Part shown: piece by piece, positions 1-7,877 of the stretch
Layout: the number at the start of each line of letters is the position of its first letter
Numbering within the stretch: the stretch's first letter is position 1
NCBI RefSeq assembly: GCF_002979515.1
Contig: NZ_PCPA01000028.1
Location: 1-40,421, forward strand
Length of the DNA: 40,421 nt
DNA from: Microbacterium sp. MYb54
GTDB lineage: Bacteria > Actinomycetota > Actinomycetes > Actinomycetales > Microbacteriaceae
Direction: 5' to 3'
Program-made: the position numbers and the translations under genes
The notes under the pieces: generated by a model
Database searches by the model: none
What the model was told of the DNA's origin: nothing
The model's input: the letters and a program-made list of their open reading frames with translations, nothing else

Positions 1-99
1 GGTATCCCCGCGGAATTGAGCGTCGAGGTTCGCGAGCTCGCAGACCCCTACCTCAAACATCGCTCGACGACCTCCGCGCTAGGCACCCTCGACGCGTGA
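1..99 (+). CDS. C-terminal end of an unidentified protein (partial)
   Basis: An open frame enters from the left edge in frame 1 and ends at a TGA at 97-99, giving the last 32 residues of a protein (beginning GIPAELSVEVRELADPY and ending TLDA). Codon third positions are GC-rich as in the neighbouring genes, which supports real coding. The fragment is too short to assign a family. It runs convergently toward the LacI gene, with about 110 bases between the two stops and no clear hairpin in that gap. Confidence 0.4.
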   Translation, partial: GIPAELSVEVRELADPYLKHRSTTSALGTLDA

Positions 100-209
100 G
101 CCGCCTCGAGCTGCGACTGCCTTCGCCATCGGTTTGCTTCTTGGAATCCCGGCAAGAAGGCTGCGCGCCATGATTCCACAGCCGTTGGCATCGATTCCGC
201 GCTCAGCCT

Positions 210-1247
210 TCACTGAAGCGCGATCGCACCCAGTCCGTCGAAGGCGATCTCTCCCGACGACATACCCGGGACGAGGACGCAGGGCTGATAGCTGACGCCC
301 GGCTGCCGCGCCGTGGCATCATCCGCCAGCAGCGCATCGGCCGCCACTCTGCCGAGGTTGTTCAGCTGGGGGTCGACCGATGTGAGGAATCGATCGGGGC
401 TCCCGCTGTATTTCGACCAGTTGTCGTAGCCGACCAGCGCGATGTCGTCAGGAACCCGGACCCCCGCCTGCTCGAAGGCACGGGTGACGCCCAGCGCGAT
501 GTAGTCGTTGCCGCAGAACACGGCGTCGAACTCACCCAACCGGTCGAGAAGCTCGAGACCCGCTCGGTAGCCCCACGGGATCGTCCAGTCCCCGAACAGG
601 GGCCCCGACAATGCGAGCTCGGTGCCGGCGTCAGCGAGTTCGTCGCGAAACCCGCTCAGACGATCCTGGACCGCCCGCGAATACGCCATCGCCGTCACGT
701 GCGCGATCCGCATCTTCCCCCGACCGAGGAGGTGCGCAGCAGCCAGCCGACCCGCCTGCACGTCGTCAGGAAGGAAGCACGTGTCCTCTGGGTTGTCCGA
801 CAGCCCGAACACGTGGATCACCGGCGTCTGGAACGATTCCGATATCGACGGGAAAGGAACATCCGTACCGTCACCCACCACGATGATCCCGTCGACACGA
901 CGAGCCTGCAACGTGCGCAGGTTCTCCGGCCGGGCGGCAGCATTGTCCTCGTCGTCGTAGACGAGCACGGCGACGTCATGCTTGCTGAGCTCTGCGATGA
1001 TGCCCGTGATGACCGGCGTCGAGAAGTTGCCCGATGCCTTCTGAGCGAGAACCCCGACCGTGAAGCTGCGCCCCAACGCGAACGACTGCGCGAGTGCGTT
1101 GGGCCGGAAGTCGAGTCGCCGCGCGGCCTCATGGATACGCTGCCGCGTCTCGACCGATACATGTCCGCCGCCGTTGAGCACGCGCGAGACCGTGGGCACG
1201 GAGACACCCGACTCTTCCGCCACGTCCTTCAATGTCACTGGCCTCAT
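210..1247 (-). CDS. LacI-family transcriptional regulator
   Basis: A 345-residue LacI/GalR-family repressor. The N-terminal helix-turn-helix at residues 5-26 (TLKDVAEESGVSVPTVSRVL) is followed by the hinge-helix region (RPNALAQSFALGRS) and a periplasmic-binding-protein-like sugar-sensing domain to the C-terminus. The ATG start follows a GGGAGGGAGAG ribosome site. It is the last gene of a minus-strand carbohydrate cluster: sugar ABC importer, beta-helix protein and lipoprotein lie upstream, with a 91-base gap. The likely target is the perfect palindrome AGGCAACCGGTTGCCT about 6.5 kb away, between the binding-protein gene and the fucosidase. It has the central CG and half-site style of LacI operators. 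The effector is probably a sugar released by the cluster's enzymes, which is inference. Confidence 0.9.
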   Translation of the reverse strand: MRPVTLKDVAEESGVSVPTVSRVLNGGGHVSVETRQRIHEAARRLDFRPNALAQSFALGRSFTVGVLAQKASGNFSTPVITGIIAELSKHDVAVLVYDDEDNAAARPENLRTLQARRVDGIIVVGDGTDVPFPSISESFQTPVIHVFGLSDNPEDTCFLPDDVQAGRLAAAHLLGRGKMRIAHVTAMAYSRAVQDRLSGFRDELADAGTELALSGPLFGDWTIPWGYRAGLELLDRLGEFDAVFCGNDYIALGVTRAFEQAGVRVPDDIALVGYDNWSKYSGSPDRFLTSVDPQLNNLGRVAADALLADDATARQPGVSYQPCVLVPGMSSGEIAFDGLGAIALQ

Positions 1248-1270
1248 CGCTCTCCCTCCCGACTCCTCCT

Positions 1271-1300
1271 CATCCTCATCCTCATCCTCATCCTCATCCT
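1271..1300. repeat. Hexanucleotide tandem repeat (CATCCT)x5 upstream of the LacI gene
   Basis: Five perfect CATCCT units lie 24-53 bases upstream of the LacI start codon, flanked by degenerate CTC-rich units. On the coding strand of the LacI gene it reads as repeated AGGATG, so it is a run of Shine-Dalgarno-like and ATG-containing units in the leader. Copy number could vary by slippage. No function is established. Confidence 0.7.
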
Positions 1301-1338
1301 CTCAGAATCCCACTAGCCGTCGCCGCCTGCCCCGTTGC

Positions 1339-2103
1339 TCAGGGCTCCATCAGATCGGAGATCGTCAACAGAGACACCCAAGCGTCGTTCATCGTCACTT
1401 CGGCGTCGGCGATCGCTCCTGCATGCGTGGATTCGAACGTCTCGCGCGCGAGGATCTGCGCGGCGATCATGCGGTCTTCGGCAACGGACATGTCCAGACC
1501 TTCCGCTACCTCCGGTCGAGCGCGGACAGCCTCATCCAAGGCGACCGGATCGCCCGTCAACGCGACGGCGTCCGCCTTCTCCTGCGCGGATGCCGCATCG
1601 GACATCTCCTGGAACTCGTACTGCGCGAGCGACTTCTCCACCGGACCGTAGAGAACCTCGCCGGCATCGGCAGCCGCCCGACGGGCTTCGTTGTCGGCGT
1701 TCCACCGATCGACCAAGCTCGCGAATGACGCATCATCGATCACGTCGAGAGCGACCGCACCGTGCCGACGGATGACCCCGTCGATGCAACGCGCAGCCCC
1801 CTGGTCGACGAAGAGCTCACCGACCGGGTTGTCCGGCACCGGGGCGGCTTCGTCTACGACCCATCCGCGCTTGGACGCGGTGTCCAGGACGCTCGCTCGA
1901 ACCTGAGTGACGCAGTACCGGAACTCGTCCGCATGAACGGGCGTTCCCTCGACGGTCATCGCGATGTCGTTCGCTGCCACCTCCGGAGGCGATGGCGGCG
2001 GTGGTGCGGGAGTGCACGCGGAAAGCCCCAGCGCCAGGAAGACGGCGATGCCCACCGCCGTATACGGTCGTTTCACTGTTCCAACCCATCCGCGTCTCGT
2101 CAC
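1339..2103 (-). CDS. Putative lipoprotein, possibly SurA N-terminal-like
   Basis: A 254-residue predicted lipoprotein. A basic N-terminus and hydrophobic stretch end in a lipobox (LGLSAC, Cys about residue 30), then a Pro-rich linker, then a soluble domain of about 200 residues. The segment DIAMTVEGTPVHADEFRYCV resembles the start of SurA/PpiC-type chaperone N-terminal domains (a beta-hairpin, then a helix). No PPIase domain is recognisable, and the rest is helical and charged. I chose the GTG at 2103 because GGGAG lies about 10 bases upstream; a GTG at 2076 would also keep the lipobox. It follows the beta-helix protein by 77 bases, so it may help fold or anchor that exported protein, which is speculation. 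Confidence 0.6.
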   Translation of the reverse strand: MTRRGWVGTVKRPYTAVGIAVFLALGLSACTPAPPPPSPPEVAANDIAMTVEGTPVHADEFRYCVTQVRASVLDTASKRGWVVDEAAPVPDNPVGELFVDQGAARCIDGVIRRHGAVALDVIDDASFASLVDRWNADNEARRAAADAGEVLYGPVEKSLAQYEFQEMSDAASAQEKADAVALTGDPVALDEAVRARPEVAEGLDMSVAEDRMIAAQILARETFESTHAGAIADAEVTMNDAWVSLLTISDLMEP

Positions 2104-2180
2104 CGCTTCTGCTCCCGCCCGAGAGTGGGGCGTTCGAACGACCGATTCTCCGACCGTCCGAACGCCCGACAGCTCGACGA

Positions 2181-4565
2181 CTATCCGCCTACACGAGCGA
2201 GGCTCAACGTGTCGCAGAAGCCGACGTCGAGCCCGTTCTCCTTGAGGCAGTAGACCTTCGCGGTGGTCGACGACGCTCCCACGGTGAACGGGACCGTGAC
2301 CTTGGTCCAGGTTCCCGATGTGACGGCGCCGTACTGCTCGGGATTCCCGAAGTCGTACACCCCGATCCGCACCTCCTCACCCGGCTTCGCCACCCGGGCC
2401 CAGCCCGTGAGCTCGTAGGTCGCACCGGGAACCAGCCCGTTGACTACCTGTTCGACTCCGCGGTGGCCGTTGAGGTTCGTCTGCAACGTGAATGTGCCGT
2501 TCTGGGCACCCTGTCCGACGACGAAGTTGTCGTCGTCCGTCGCCCAGATCGGCTTCCATGCTCCGAGCACGCCCTGCTCGAATCCGCCGTTCTTCAGCAA
2601 CGGGTCGACAGCGATGTCGTCGCAGTTCGATGCGGTCTGCGTGGGCTGATAGCAGTAGATCCGCGCAGACGTCGCGCTCGTCCCCGTCGTGAACGTCACC
2701 GTCTTCTGCGTGTAGCCGGTACTCGCGAACTGCGCGGCGAGATCACCGCCACCGAACTCCTTCACGCCGAGGTACGGCCCGCTCGTGGTCGTCGCCGACT
2801 TGCCCCACCCGGAAAGCACGTAGGTCGTGCTCGGCTGAAGGCCGGTGACGACCCGTTCTGCCGCACCTCCAGTGACAGACAGCGCCTTCGTCCCTCCATG
2901 CGCGTTTGAACTGGTCACCGACACCGTTCCATACGATGTCCAGCCGGTCAGGCCGTCTTCGAAGCCTCCGTTGCCGACCAGCGCGCCGGCGCGGGCCGCC
3001 TTCGCCACGACGGGACCGGAGTAGGCGCCGATGTTCGGAGCCGTCGTCGCCGACACCACGTTGCCCCAGTAGTCGCGACCTCCGTTTCCGGAGATGATGC
3101 GACCCGCCGAAATAGCCGGCGATCCGGCGGTCAACTTGTACCCGTCGACGGTGTGGAGACCGTCGCGGCCCGTTCCCGGGTCGGCGAGCAGTGGGTCCGC
3201 ATTGATGGCGTTGGCATCCGCGGTCGGGCCGTTGAACCCGTGGTAGACGTTGCGGTCGACGGTGATCCCCCGGTCGGTGTCGAATCGCGTCAGGCCCGAG
3301 CCGACAAAGATGTTGTTGGCGATCAGCGAGTTCGCGGGAAGGCGGATGTCGAACGGGCGGTCCGGGTTGTAGAGGGTGTTGTTGTACATCTCCAGCTTGA
3401 CGTTTCCGTTAGCCGAGTTGATGAACCCCTCGCCCTGGGACACGTTGTATCGAACGATCAGTCGGGGGATATCGGTCTGCGCCGGGCCGAAGCAGGTCAG
3501 GCACTCGAGATAGAAACCACCGGTGTTCTCATGGCTGTAGTTGTACTGGTAGGTGCACGAACCGGTGATGCCCCAGTCGCAGTCCCACCCCATGGAGTCC
3601 GGCCCTGGTTGCGTGCGAGCCGATTCATTGAACTGGAACACCGGGTTGGCGCTCGTGTAGGCCCAGATGCCGGCTATCGCGCCACGGTTGACCGCGTCGT
3701 ATCCGGCGTCGTAGCTCACGTTGCGTTCGACGAGGGGGTCGATCGAGACGCCGATGAGGATCGAGTCGGCGGCCGCGCGATACACCGAGTTGCCTCTGAT
3801 GACGACGTTGCGGTTGTGGTTGATGGTGTCGTCGCCGTTGGGTGAGCCGACGACGGCGATTCCCATCGACTTCACATCCCGGACCGCATTGTTCTCGATC
3901 GTGACGCCGTCGAAGTAGCCCGTGAGTCCGCTGGACTTCGCCGGGAGGCGCACTTGGATGCCGGCCGAGACGTAGCGGTCGCTGGCGTTTCTATCCGAAC
4001 GCCCCGTGACGTCGTGAACATCGAGGTTCTTGATGGTGATGCCGGATCGTTTGACATTGCCGGTGTTCTCCACGAGAACACCGCTTCGCTTGCCCTCGGC
4101 CGCAGCGATGTTCGTCAGTTCCAGTCCGTCGACCGTCCAGTAGCTGACATCCCGCACGATGACAGGTGCCTCGACGGCGCCCCCGCCATTGATGATCGGC
4201 TTCGCGCCGGTGCCGTAGCTGGTCAGGGTGATGGGTTTCGCGGCTGTTCCGCTTCCCGCTGCCGCGAACGATCCGGTACAGCTCGTCCCGGCTTTGAGCC
4301 TGATGGCGTCCCCGGCGCCGAACGCGCCACCGGGGGCGTGGATCGCGGCGAGCGAGTTCCACGGATTGTTCTGTGTGCCGGTGCCGTTCGTCGGCGCCCC
4401 GCAATCGACGAAGTATGCGGTGTCGGCTGCGCGTGCGGGCGACGCGCCGAGCCCCGTCAAGGAGCTGAACGCCACAGCCACTCCGACGGCAGCCGTGAGC
4501 GCCGCCCTCAAGCGGCCTGTCTTGTGTCGCACTACAGCGACGGAGGGTGGAGCAGAATGCATCAT
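2181..4565 (-). CDS. Secreted right-handed beta-helix protein with two C-terminal carbohydrate-binding-like modules
   Basis: A 794-residue exported protein. The signal peptide covers about residues 1-46 (hydrophobic run, then ASPARA). Residues about 50-510 form a parallel beta-helix, seen as repeated short strands of the IxxNxV type (VVIRGNSVYRAA, PLVERNVSYDAG, SLIANNIFVGSG), as in pectate-lyase-like and alginate-lyase-like folds. Two jelly-roll modules follow, starting near residues 527 and 658. Each opens with NGGFExGLxxW and has the GLxPxTTYxLSGW motif of CBM4/9/22-type carbohydrate-binding domains. The first of two adjacent ATGs is used, with GGGAAG upstream. It is placed directly after the sugar permeases, so it probably cleaves a polysaccharide whose products the importer takes up. 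The exact lyase or hydrolase family cannot be told by eye, and a binding or non-catalytic role remains possible. Confidence 0.75.
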   Translation of the reverse strand: MMHSAPPSVAVVRHKTGRLRAALTAAVGVAVAFSSLTGLGASPARAADTAYFVDCGAPTNGTGTQNNPWNSLAAIHAPGGAFGAGDAIRLKAGTSCTGSFAAAGSGTAAKPITLTSYGTGAKPIINGGGAVEAPVIVRDVSYWTVDGLELTNIAAAEGKRSGVLVENTGNVKRSGITIKNLDVHDVTGRSDRNASDRYVSAGIQVRLPAKSSGLTGYFDGVTIENNAVRDVKSMGIAVVGSPNGDDTINHNRNVVIRGNSVYRAAADSILIGVSIDPLVERNVSYDAGYDAVNRGAIAGIWAYTSANPVFQFNESARTQPGPDSMGWDCDWGITGSCTYQYNYSHENTGGFYLECLTCFGPAQTDIPRLIVRYNVSQGEGFINSANGNVKLEMYNNTLYNPDRPFDIRLPANSLIANNIFVGSGLTRFDTDRGITVDRNVYHGFNGPTADANAINADPLLADPGTGRDGLHTVDGYKLTAGSPAISAGRIISGNGGRDYWGNVVSATTAPNIGAYSGPVVAKAARAGALVGNGGFEDGLTGWTSYGTVSVTSSNAHGGTKALSVTGGAAERVVTGLQPSTTYVLSGWGKSATTTSGPYLGVKEFGGGDLAAQFASTGYTQKTVTFTTGTSATSARIYCYQPTQTASNCDDIAVDPLLKNGGFEQGVLGAWKPIWATDDDNFVVGQGAQNGTFTLQTNLNGHRGVEQVVNGLVPGATYELTGWARVAKPGEEVRIGVYDFGNPEQYGAVTSGTWTKVTVPFTVGASSTTAKVYCLKENGLDVGFCDTLSLARVGG

Positions 4566-4612
4566 TGCACTTCCCTTCTTCAGGCGATCGCGAGCGGATG
4601 CTCCGACCGGGA

Positions 4613-5482
4613 TCAGGACTTCACGGCACCCGCCGACATGCCGGCGACGACATAGCGCTGCAGGAAGCTGAACACCAGGACCAGGGGCAGGACGCCGAGG
4701 AGCGCCGCCGGGAACAGCGTCGTCGGCTCCACGGTGTTCGGGTCGATCAGGGCATACGCATTCGCCATGATCGTGCGGTTCTGCTCACCCTGGAGAAACA
4801 CGAGGGGAACGATCAGGTCGTTCCACACGACGAGGCTGATGAACGTCACCAGGGTCGCGGTCACGGGTGCCAGTAGCGGGAATATCACGACGAAGAAGAT
4901 GCGAAGAGGACCCGCACCATCGATCGCGGCAGCCTCCTCGAGTTCCGTCGGAACCTGGCGCATGAAGCTGGTGTAGAAGAACACGGCGATCGGCAGGTTC
5001 ATAGCCGTGTAAATGAGGATGACGCTGAGGTGCGTCCCCAGGATGTGCAGATCTCGAACCATAAGGTACAGCGGCGCGATGAGCACGTAGATCGGAATGG
5101 TCGTGCCGATGATGAACACGCGGTACATGGTGTTCGTCCAGGAGCGCCCGATCCGGCTCAGGGGGTAACTGGCCATGGCGCCGAAGGCGACAGTCAGCAC
5201 ACATGAGCTCACCAGGATTATCAGGGTGTTGGCGACGCTCTGCGCGTAGTTGATGCGCAGGAACGCATCCACGACGTTGTCGATGGTCAGGTGCTCCGGC
5301 CACCCCAGCGGATTCGCTGATACGTCAGCGGCCGGACGGATCGCGGTGAGCACCGCGAAGGCGAAGGGGATGAGGAGCAACGCGACACCGACGATGAGTC
5401 CGAAGTCGCCGAGCCGGCGTTTGCCCGCGTTCCAGAGACGGTGGTCGCGTGACCGGGTCGGGGCGGGGAGCGATGCGGTCAT
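4613..5482 (-). CDS. Carbohydrate ABC transporter permease, MalG type
   Basis: A 289-residue inner-membrane permease of the CUT1 class. It has six predicted membrane helices, starting with GLIVGVALLLIPFAFAVLTA. The EAA loop that contacts the ATPase (ELEEAAAIDGAGPLRIFFVV) is near the C-terminal third, and the C-terminus RYVVAGMSAGAVKS is typical of MalG-like subunits. It follows the MalF-type gene by 4 bases and precedes the beta-helix gene by 47, so all are likely in one transcript. No ATPase gene is in this cluster. Actinobacterial CUT1 importers often share a genome-wide MsiK-type ATPase, so this is expected rather than a defect. Confidence 0.93.
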   Translation of the reverse strand: MTASLPAPTRSRDHRLWNAGKRRLGDFGLIVGVALLLIPFAFAVLTAIRPAADVSANPLGWPEHLTIDNVVDAFLRINYAQSVANTLIILVSSCVLTVAFGAMASYPLSRIGRSWTNTMYRVFIIGTTIPIYVLIAPLYLMVRDLHILGTHLSVILIYTAMNLPIAVFFYTSFMRQVPTELEEAAAIDGAGPLRIFFVVIFPLLAPVTATLVTFISLVVWNDLIVPLVFLQGEQNRTIMANAYALIDPNTVEPTTLFPAALLGVLPLVLVFSFLQRYVVAGMSAGAVKS

Positions 5483-5486
5483 GAAC

Positions 5487-6362
5487 TCAGATCCTTTTCT
5501 CGCGCATGCGCAGAATGGACGTGGCGACGCTGCTGAGCACCACGACGATGACGAGCAGGAGGACGGCGATCGTCACCCCGTAGGCGAACTCGCCCGCCCC
5601 GCCGAAAACCTTGCGGTAGACGAGGAGGGTGAGTGTCGTGGTGGATCCGGCCGGCCCGCCGTTGGTCAGGACGAACGGGAACTCGAACACCTTGAGCGAG
5701 CCGATCAGAGAGAGAGTGACGTTCACCGTGAGCGAAGGGGCGAGAAGAGGCCATTCGATCGTGCGGAACCTGCGGAACCCCGTCGCACCATCGAGGTCGG
5801 CTGCTTCCAGAACATCGGCGGGCAACGCGAGGTAGCCGGCGAGGAAGATCGCCGCGGAGTAGCCGGCGAACATCCAGATGTTGACCAGCGCCACCGCACC
5901 CAGGGCAGTGCCCGTCTCGCCCAGCCAGATGCGAGTGAGGGAGTCGAGCCCGAGGGTGCGAAGCACTTCATTGATCGTGCCGTCGGGCGCGTAAAGGTAG
6001 GAGAAGATAAAGGACGCCATAACCGGGGCGACGAGCGTCGGCATGAGGATGAGGACGCTGACCGGCTTGCGGATCCGCGGCCGGTTGTAGAGCGCTCGGG
6101 CCAGAAGCAACCCGAAGAGGTTCTGGAAGACGACGACGATGACCGCGTAGACGACGGTCGTGCCGACCGCGCGGATCACCTCCCCGTCGGTGAACAGCCG
6201 CAAGTACTGTTCGAGACCGACGAAGTCCGCCCGAGGACCCCCGCTGCTGTCCGTGAAGCTGAGCCAGAGCCCGTTCACCAGGGGGTAGAGGATGAGCAGC
6301 CCGTAGACGACGAGCGCAGGAAGGAGGAACCCGAGAGCGACGAGGGGACGTTTGGAGATCAT
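5487..6362 (-). CDS. Carbohydrate ABC transporter permease, MalF type
   Basis: A 291-residue permease of the CUT1 class, partner of the MalG-type protein downstream. The first helix is LVALGFLLPALVVYGLLILYP. A periplasmic loop follows (SFTDSSGGPRADFVGLEQY), a normal feature of MalF/UgpA/LacF-like subunits. The EAA loop reads DVLEAADLDGATGFRRFRTI. The ATG at 6362 has GAAGG about 7 bases upstream. The 62-base gap to the binding-protein gene and the 4-base gap to the next permease indicate one operon. The transported sugar cannot be read from the sequence. The neighbouring fucosidase and beta-helix protein suggest an oligosaccharide from a plant or algal polymer. Confidence 0.93.
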   Translation of the reverse strand: MISKRPLVALGFLLPALVVYGLLILYPLVNGLWLSFTDSSGGPRADFVGLEQYLRLFTDGEVIRAVGTTVVYAVIVVVFQNLFGLLLARALYNRPRIRKPVSVLILMPTLVAPVMASFIFSYLYAPDGTINEVLRTLGLDSLTRIWLGETGTALGAVALVNIWMFAGYSAAIFLAGYLALPADVLEAADLDGATGFRRFRTIEWPLLAPSLTVNVTLSLIGSLKVFEFPFVLTNGGPAGSTTTLTLLVYRKVFGGAGEFAYGVTIAVLLLVIVVVLSSVATSILRMREKRI

Positions 6363-6424
6363 GACATACCTTCAGCAGGAGCGGTGCGGCCGCCGGGGAG
6401 ATGGCGACCGCACCAGGAACGGGG

Positions 6425-7696
6425 CTACTCCGCCTTCTTCGCGATCCCGTCCATCTCGTCGAGGAACTCGTCGACCGTGATCTCGTCGAGGAAAAGGGCC
6501 TGCAGGCGAGAACCCATCTGCGTCTGCACGTCGCCTGCCATCCACGTATTCGTCTGCATGAACCGATAGTTCCCGGCTTCATAGGATGCGAGGAACTCGC
6601 CCGTCGCGTCGCTCTTCGGGCTTGTACCCGATTCGAACGGAGAGATCGCGTTCTCCGCCTGGAGGAACAGATCGAGGTTCTCCGGCTGGGACCAGAAGTC
6701 CACGTATTTCGCTGCAGCATCCTTGACCGGAGACGCCTCGTTCACACCCCACATCGTGCCGACGAACAGCAGCTCGTTGGGGTCGCTCCCCGCCTCTCCG
6801 CCGGGCCACGCCGTGAACTGACTGTTGATTCCGGCCTCGGTGACGCCGCCGAGGTTCCAGGCGCCCTGGAGCCAGAAGCCCGTGTCGCCGGCTGCGAAGT
6901 CGTCTGCCCCCTGCGACCATTCGTCTTCGCCGAGCTCGGTCTTCCAATCGATGAAGCCCTGCTCCTGCAGATCGAGCAGTTGCTCGACGGCCGGCCTCCA
7001 GTCCGAGAAGCTGGCATCGCCCTGGTAGAACTCTTCGTCCCAGCCCTTGTCGACGGTCGTGGCCGCAGCGTTCAGCAACGCCATCGCTCCCGTCCACCCG
7101 GCCTTGTCCGGAAGGGTGATGGGATCGTGTCCGGCTGCCTTCAGCTTCGTGAGCGCGTCGACGAATCCGTCCCAATCGGTCGGAACTTCATTCACCCCCA
7201 CCTCGCTGAGCAGATCCGTGTTCGAGTACAGGCCGACGCCGATGGCCTCCATGGGCATGCCGAGCACCGCATCGTCGTAGGTCGCGAAGCTCTCGACCTC
7301 GGGGATGATGTCGTCGGCCCATTCCGCAGAGGACTGATCCGCGAGGTATCCGGATTTCCCCCACGTCGCGAGGAGGTTGCTGTCCAGCATGATCACGTCG
7401 GCGGCGTTGCCCGCCAACAGCTCGGGTTGCACACGCTGCGAATACGCCTCGTTCGCGGGAACCGCCTCGAACTCGAGCTTGATGTCGGGGTTGGCCTTCT
7501 CGAAGGCCGCGTTGATCTCGGCGACGTTCGCCGGCTCACCTTCGCTCCCCTTCCACCCGTACACCTTCAGGACGGTCTGCCCGTCTTCGGTCGTCGTGGA
7601 TGCCCCGCCGGATGAGCACCCGGCGAGAACCACTGCCGTCACCGCGATGGTGATGGCAGTGGTGGAACGGATGATGTGTCGCTGTGACTTCTTCAT
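6425..7696 (-). CDS. Extracellular sugar-binding lipoprotein of a CUT1 ABC importer
   Basis: A 423-residue solute-binding protein. The N-terminus is a lipoprotein signal with lipobox VVLAGC (Cys about 27) and a Ser/Gly/Thr linker. The mature part has the family-1 extracellular sugar-binding pattern: LKVYGWKGSEG, then NAAFEKANPDIKLEFEAVPANE, then LLAGNAADVIMLDSN, then a C-terminal lobe with GDTGFWLQGAWNLGG. The start is set by GAGGAG upstream of the ATG. It is the first gene of the minus-strand operon and faces the fucosidase gene across a perfect palindromic operator, so repression by the LacI protein of this cluster is likely. It would deliver oligosaccharides to the MalF/MalG pair. Confidence 0.93.
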   Translation of the reverse strand: MKKSQRHIIRSTTAITIAVTAVVLAGCSSGGASTTTEDGQTVLKVYGWKGSEGEPANVAEINAAFEKANPDIKLEFEAVPANEAYSQRVQPELLAGNAADVIMLDSNLLATWGKSGYLADQSSAEWADDIIPEVESFATYDDAVLGMPMEAIGVGLYSNTDLLSEVGVNEVPTDWDGFVDALTKLKAAGHDPITLPDKAGWTGAMALLNAAATTVDKGWDEEFYQGDASFSDWRPAVEQLLDLQEQGFIDWKTELGEDEWSQGADDFAAGDTGFWLQGAWNLGGVTEAGINSQFTAWPGGEAGSDPNELLFVGTMWGVNEASPVKDAAAKYVDFWSQPENLDLFLQAENAISPFESGTSPKSDATGEFLASYEAGNYRFMQTNTWMAGDVQTQMGSRLQALFLDEITVDEFLDEMDGIAKKAE

Positions 7697-7731
7697 TGAA
7701 GGGCTCCTCGTCGGGACAGGAAGGAAGTACT

Positions 7732-7740
7732 CGGTTGCCT
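7732..7740. promoter_or_regulatory. Half-site of the LacI-type operator
   Basis: CGGTTGCCT matches one arm of the 7762-7777 palindrome, with its end 22 bases away on the binding-protein-gene side. It could be an auxiliary operator. A single half-site may be chance. Confidence 0.35.
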
Positions 7741-7761
7741 CAGCGCCAGGGAAGACGAGTT

Positions 7762-7777
7762 AGGCAACCGGTTGCCT
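7762..7777. promoter_or_regulatory. LacI-type operator between divergent sugar-import operon and fucosidase
   Basis: AGGCAACCGGTTGCCT is a perfect 16-bp palindrome with a central CG, the layout of LacI/GalR operators. It lies 66 bases upstream of the binding-protein start on one side and 101 bases upstream of the fucosidase start on the other, so one repressor could control both directions. The LacI-family gene in this cluster is the natural candidate regulator (inference). Confidence 0.75.
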
Positions 7778-7877
7778 TGTACTGCTGGCGAGTGTAGGTT
7801 GATGCGCGTCGCGTTGTCAAGCGACCAGCATCCGCAAGTGTCCCGGCTGCCGATGCCCCCGAACGAAGAGAAAGCAG

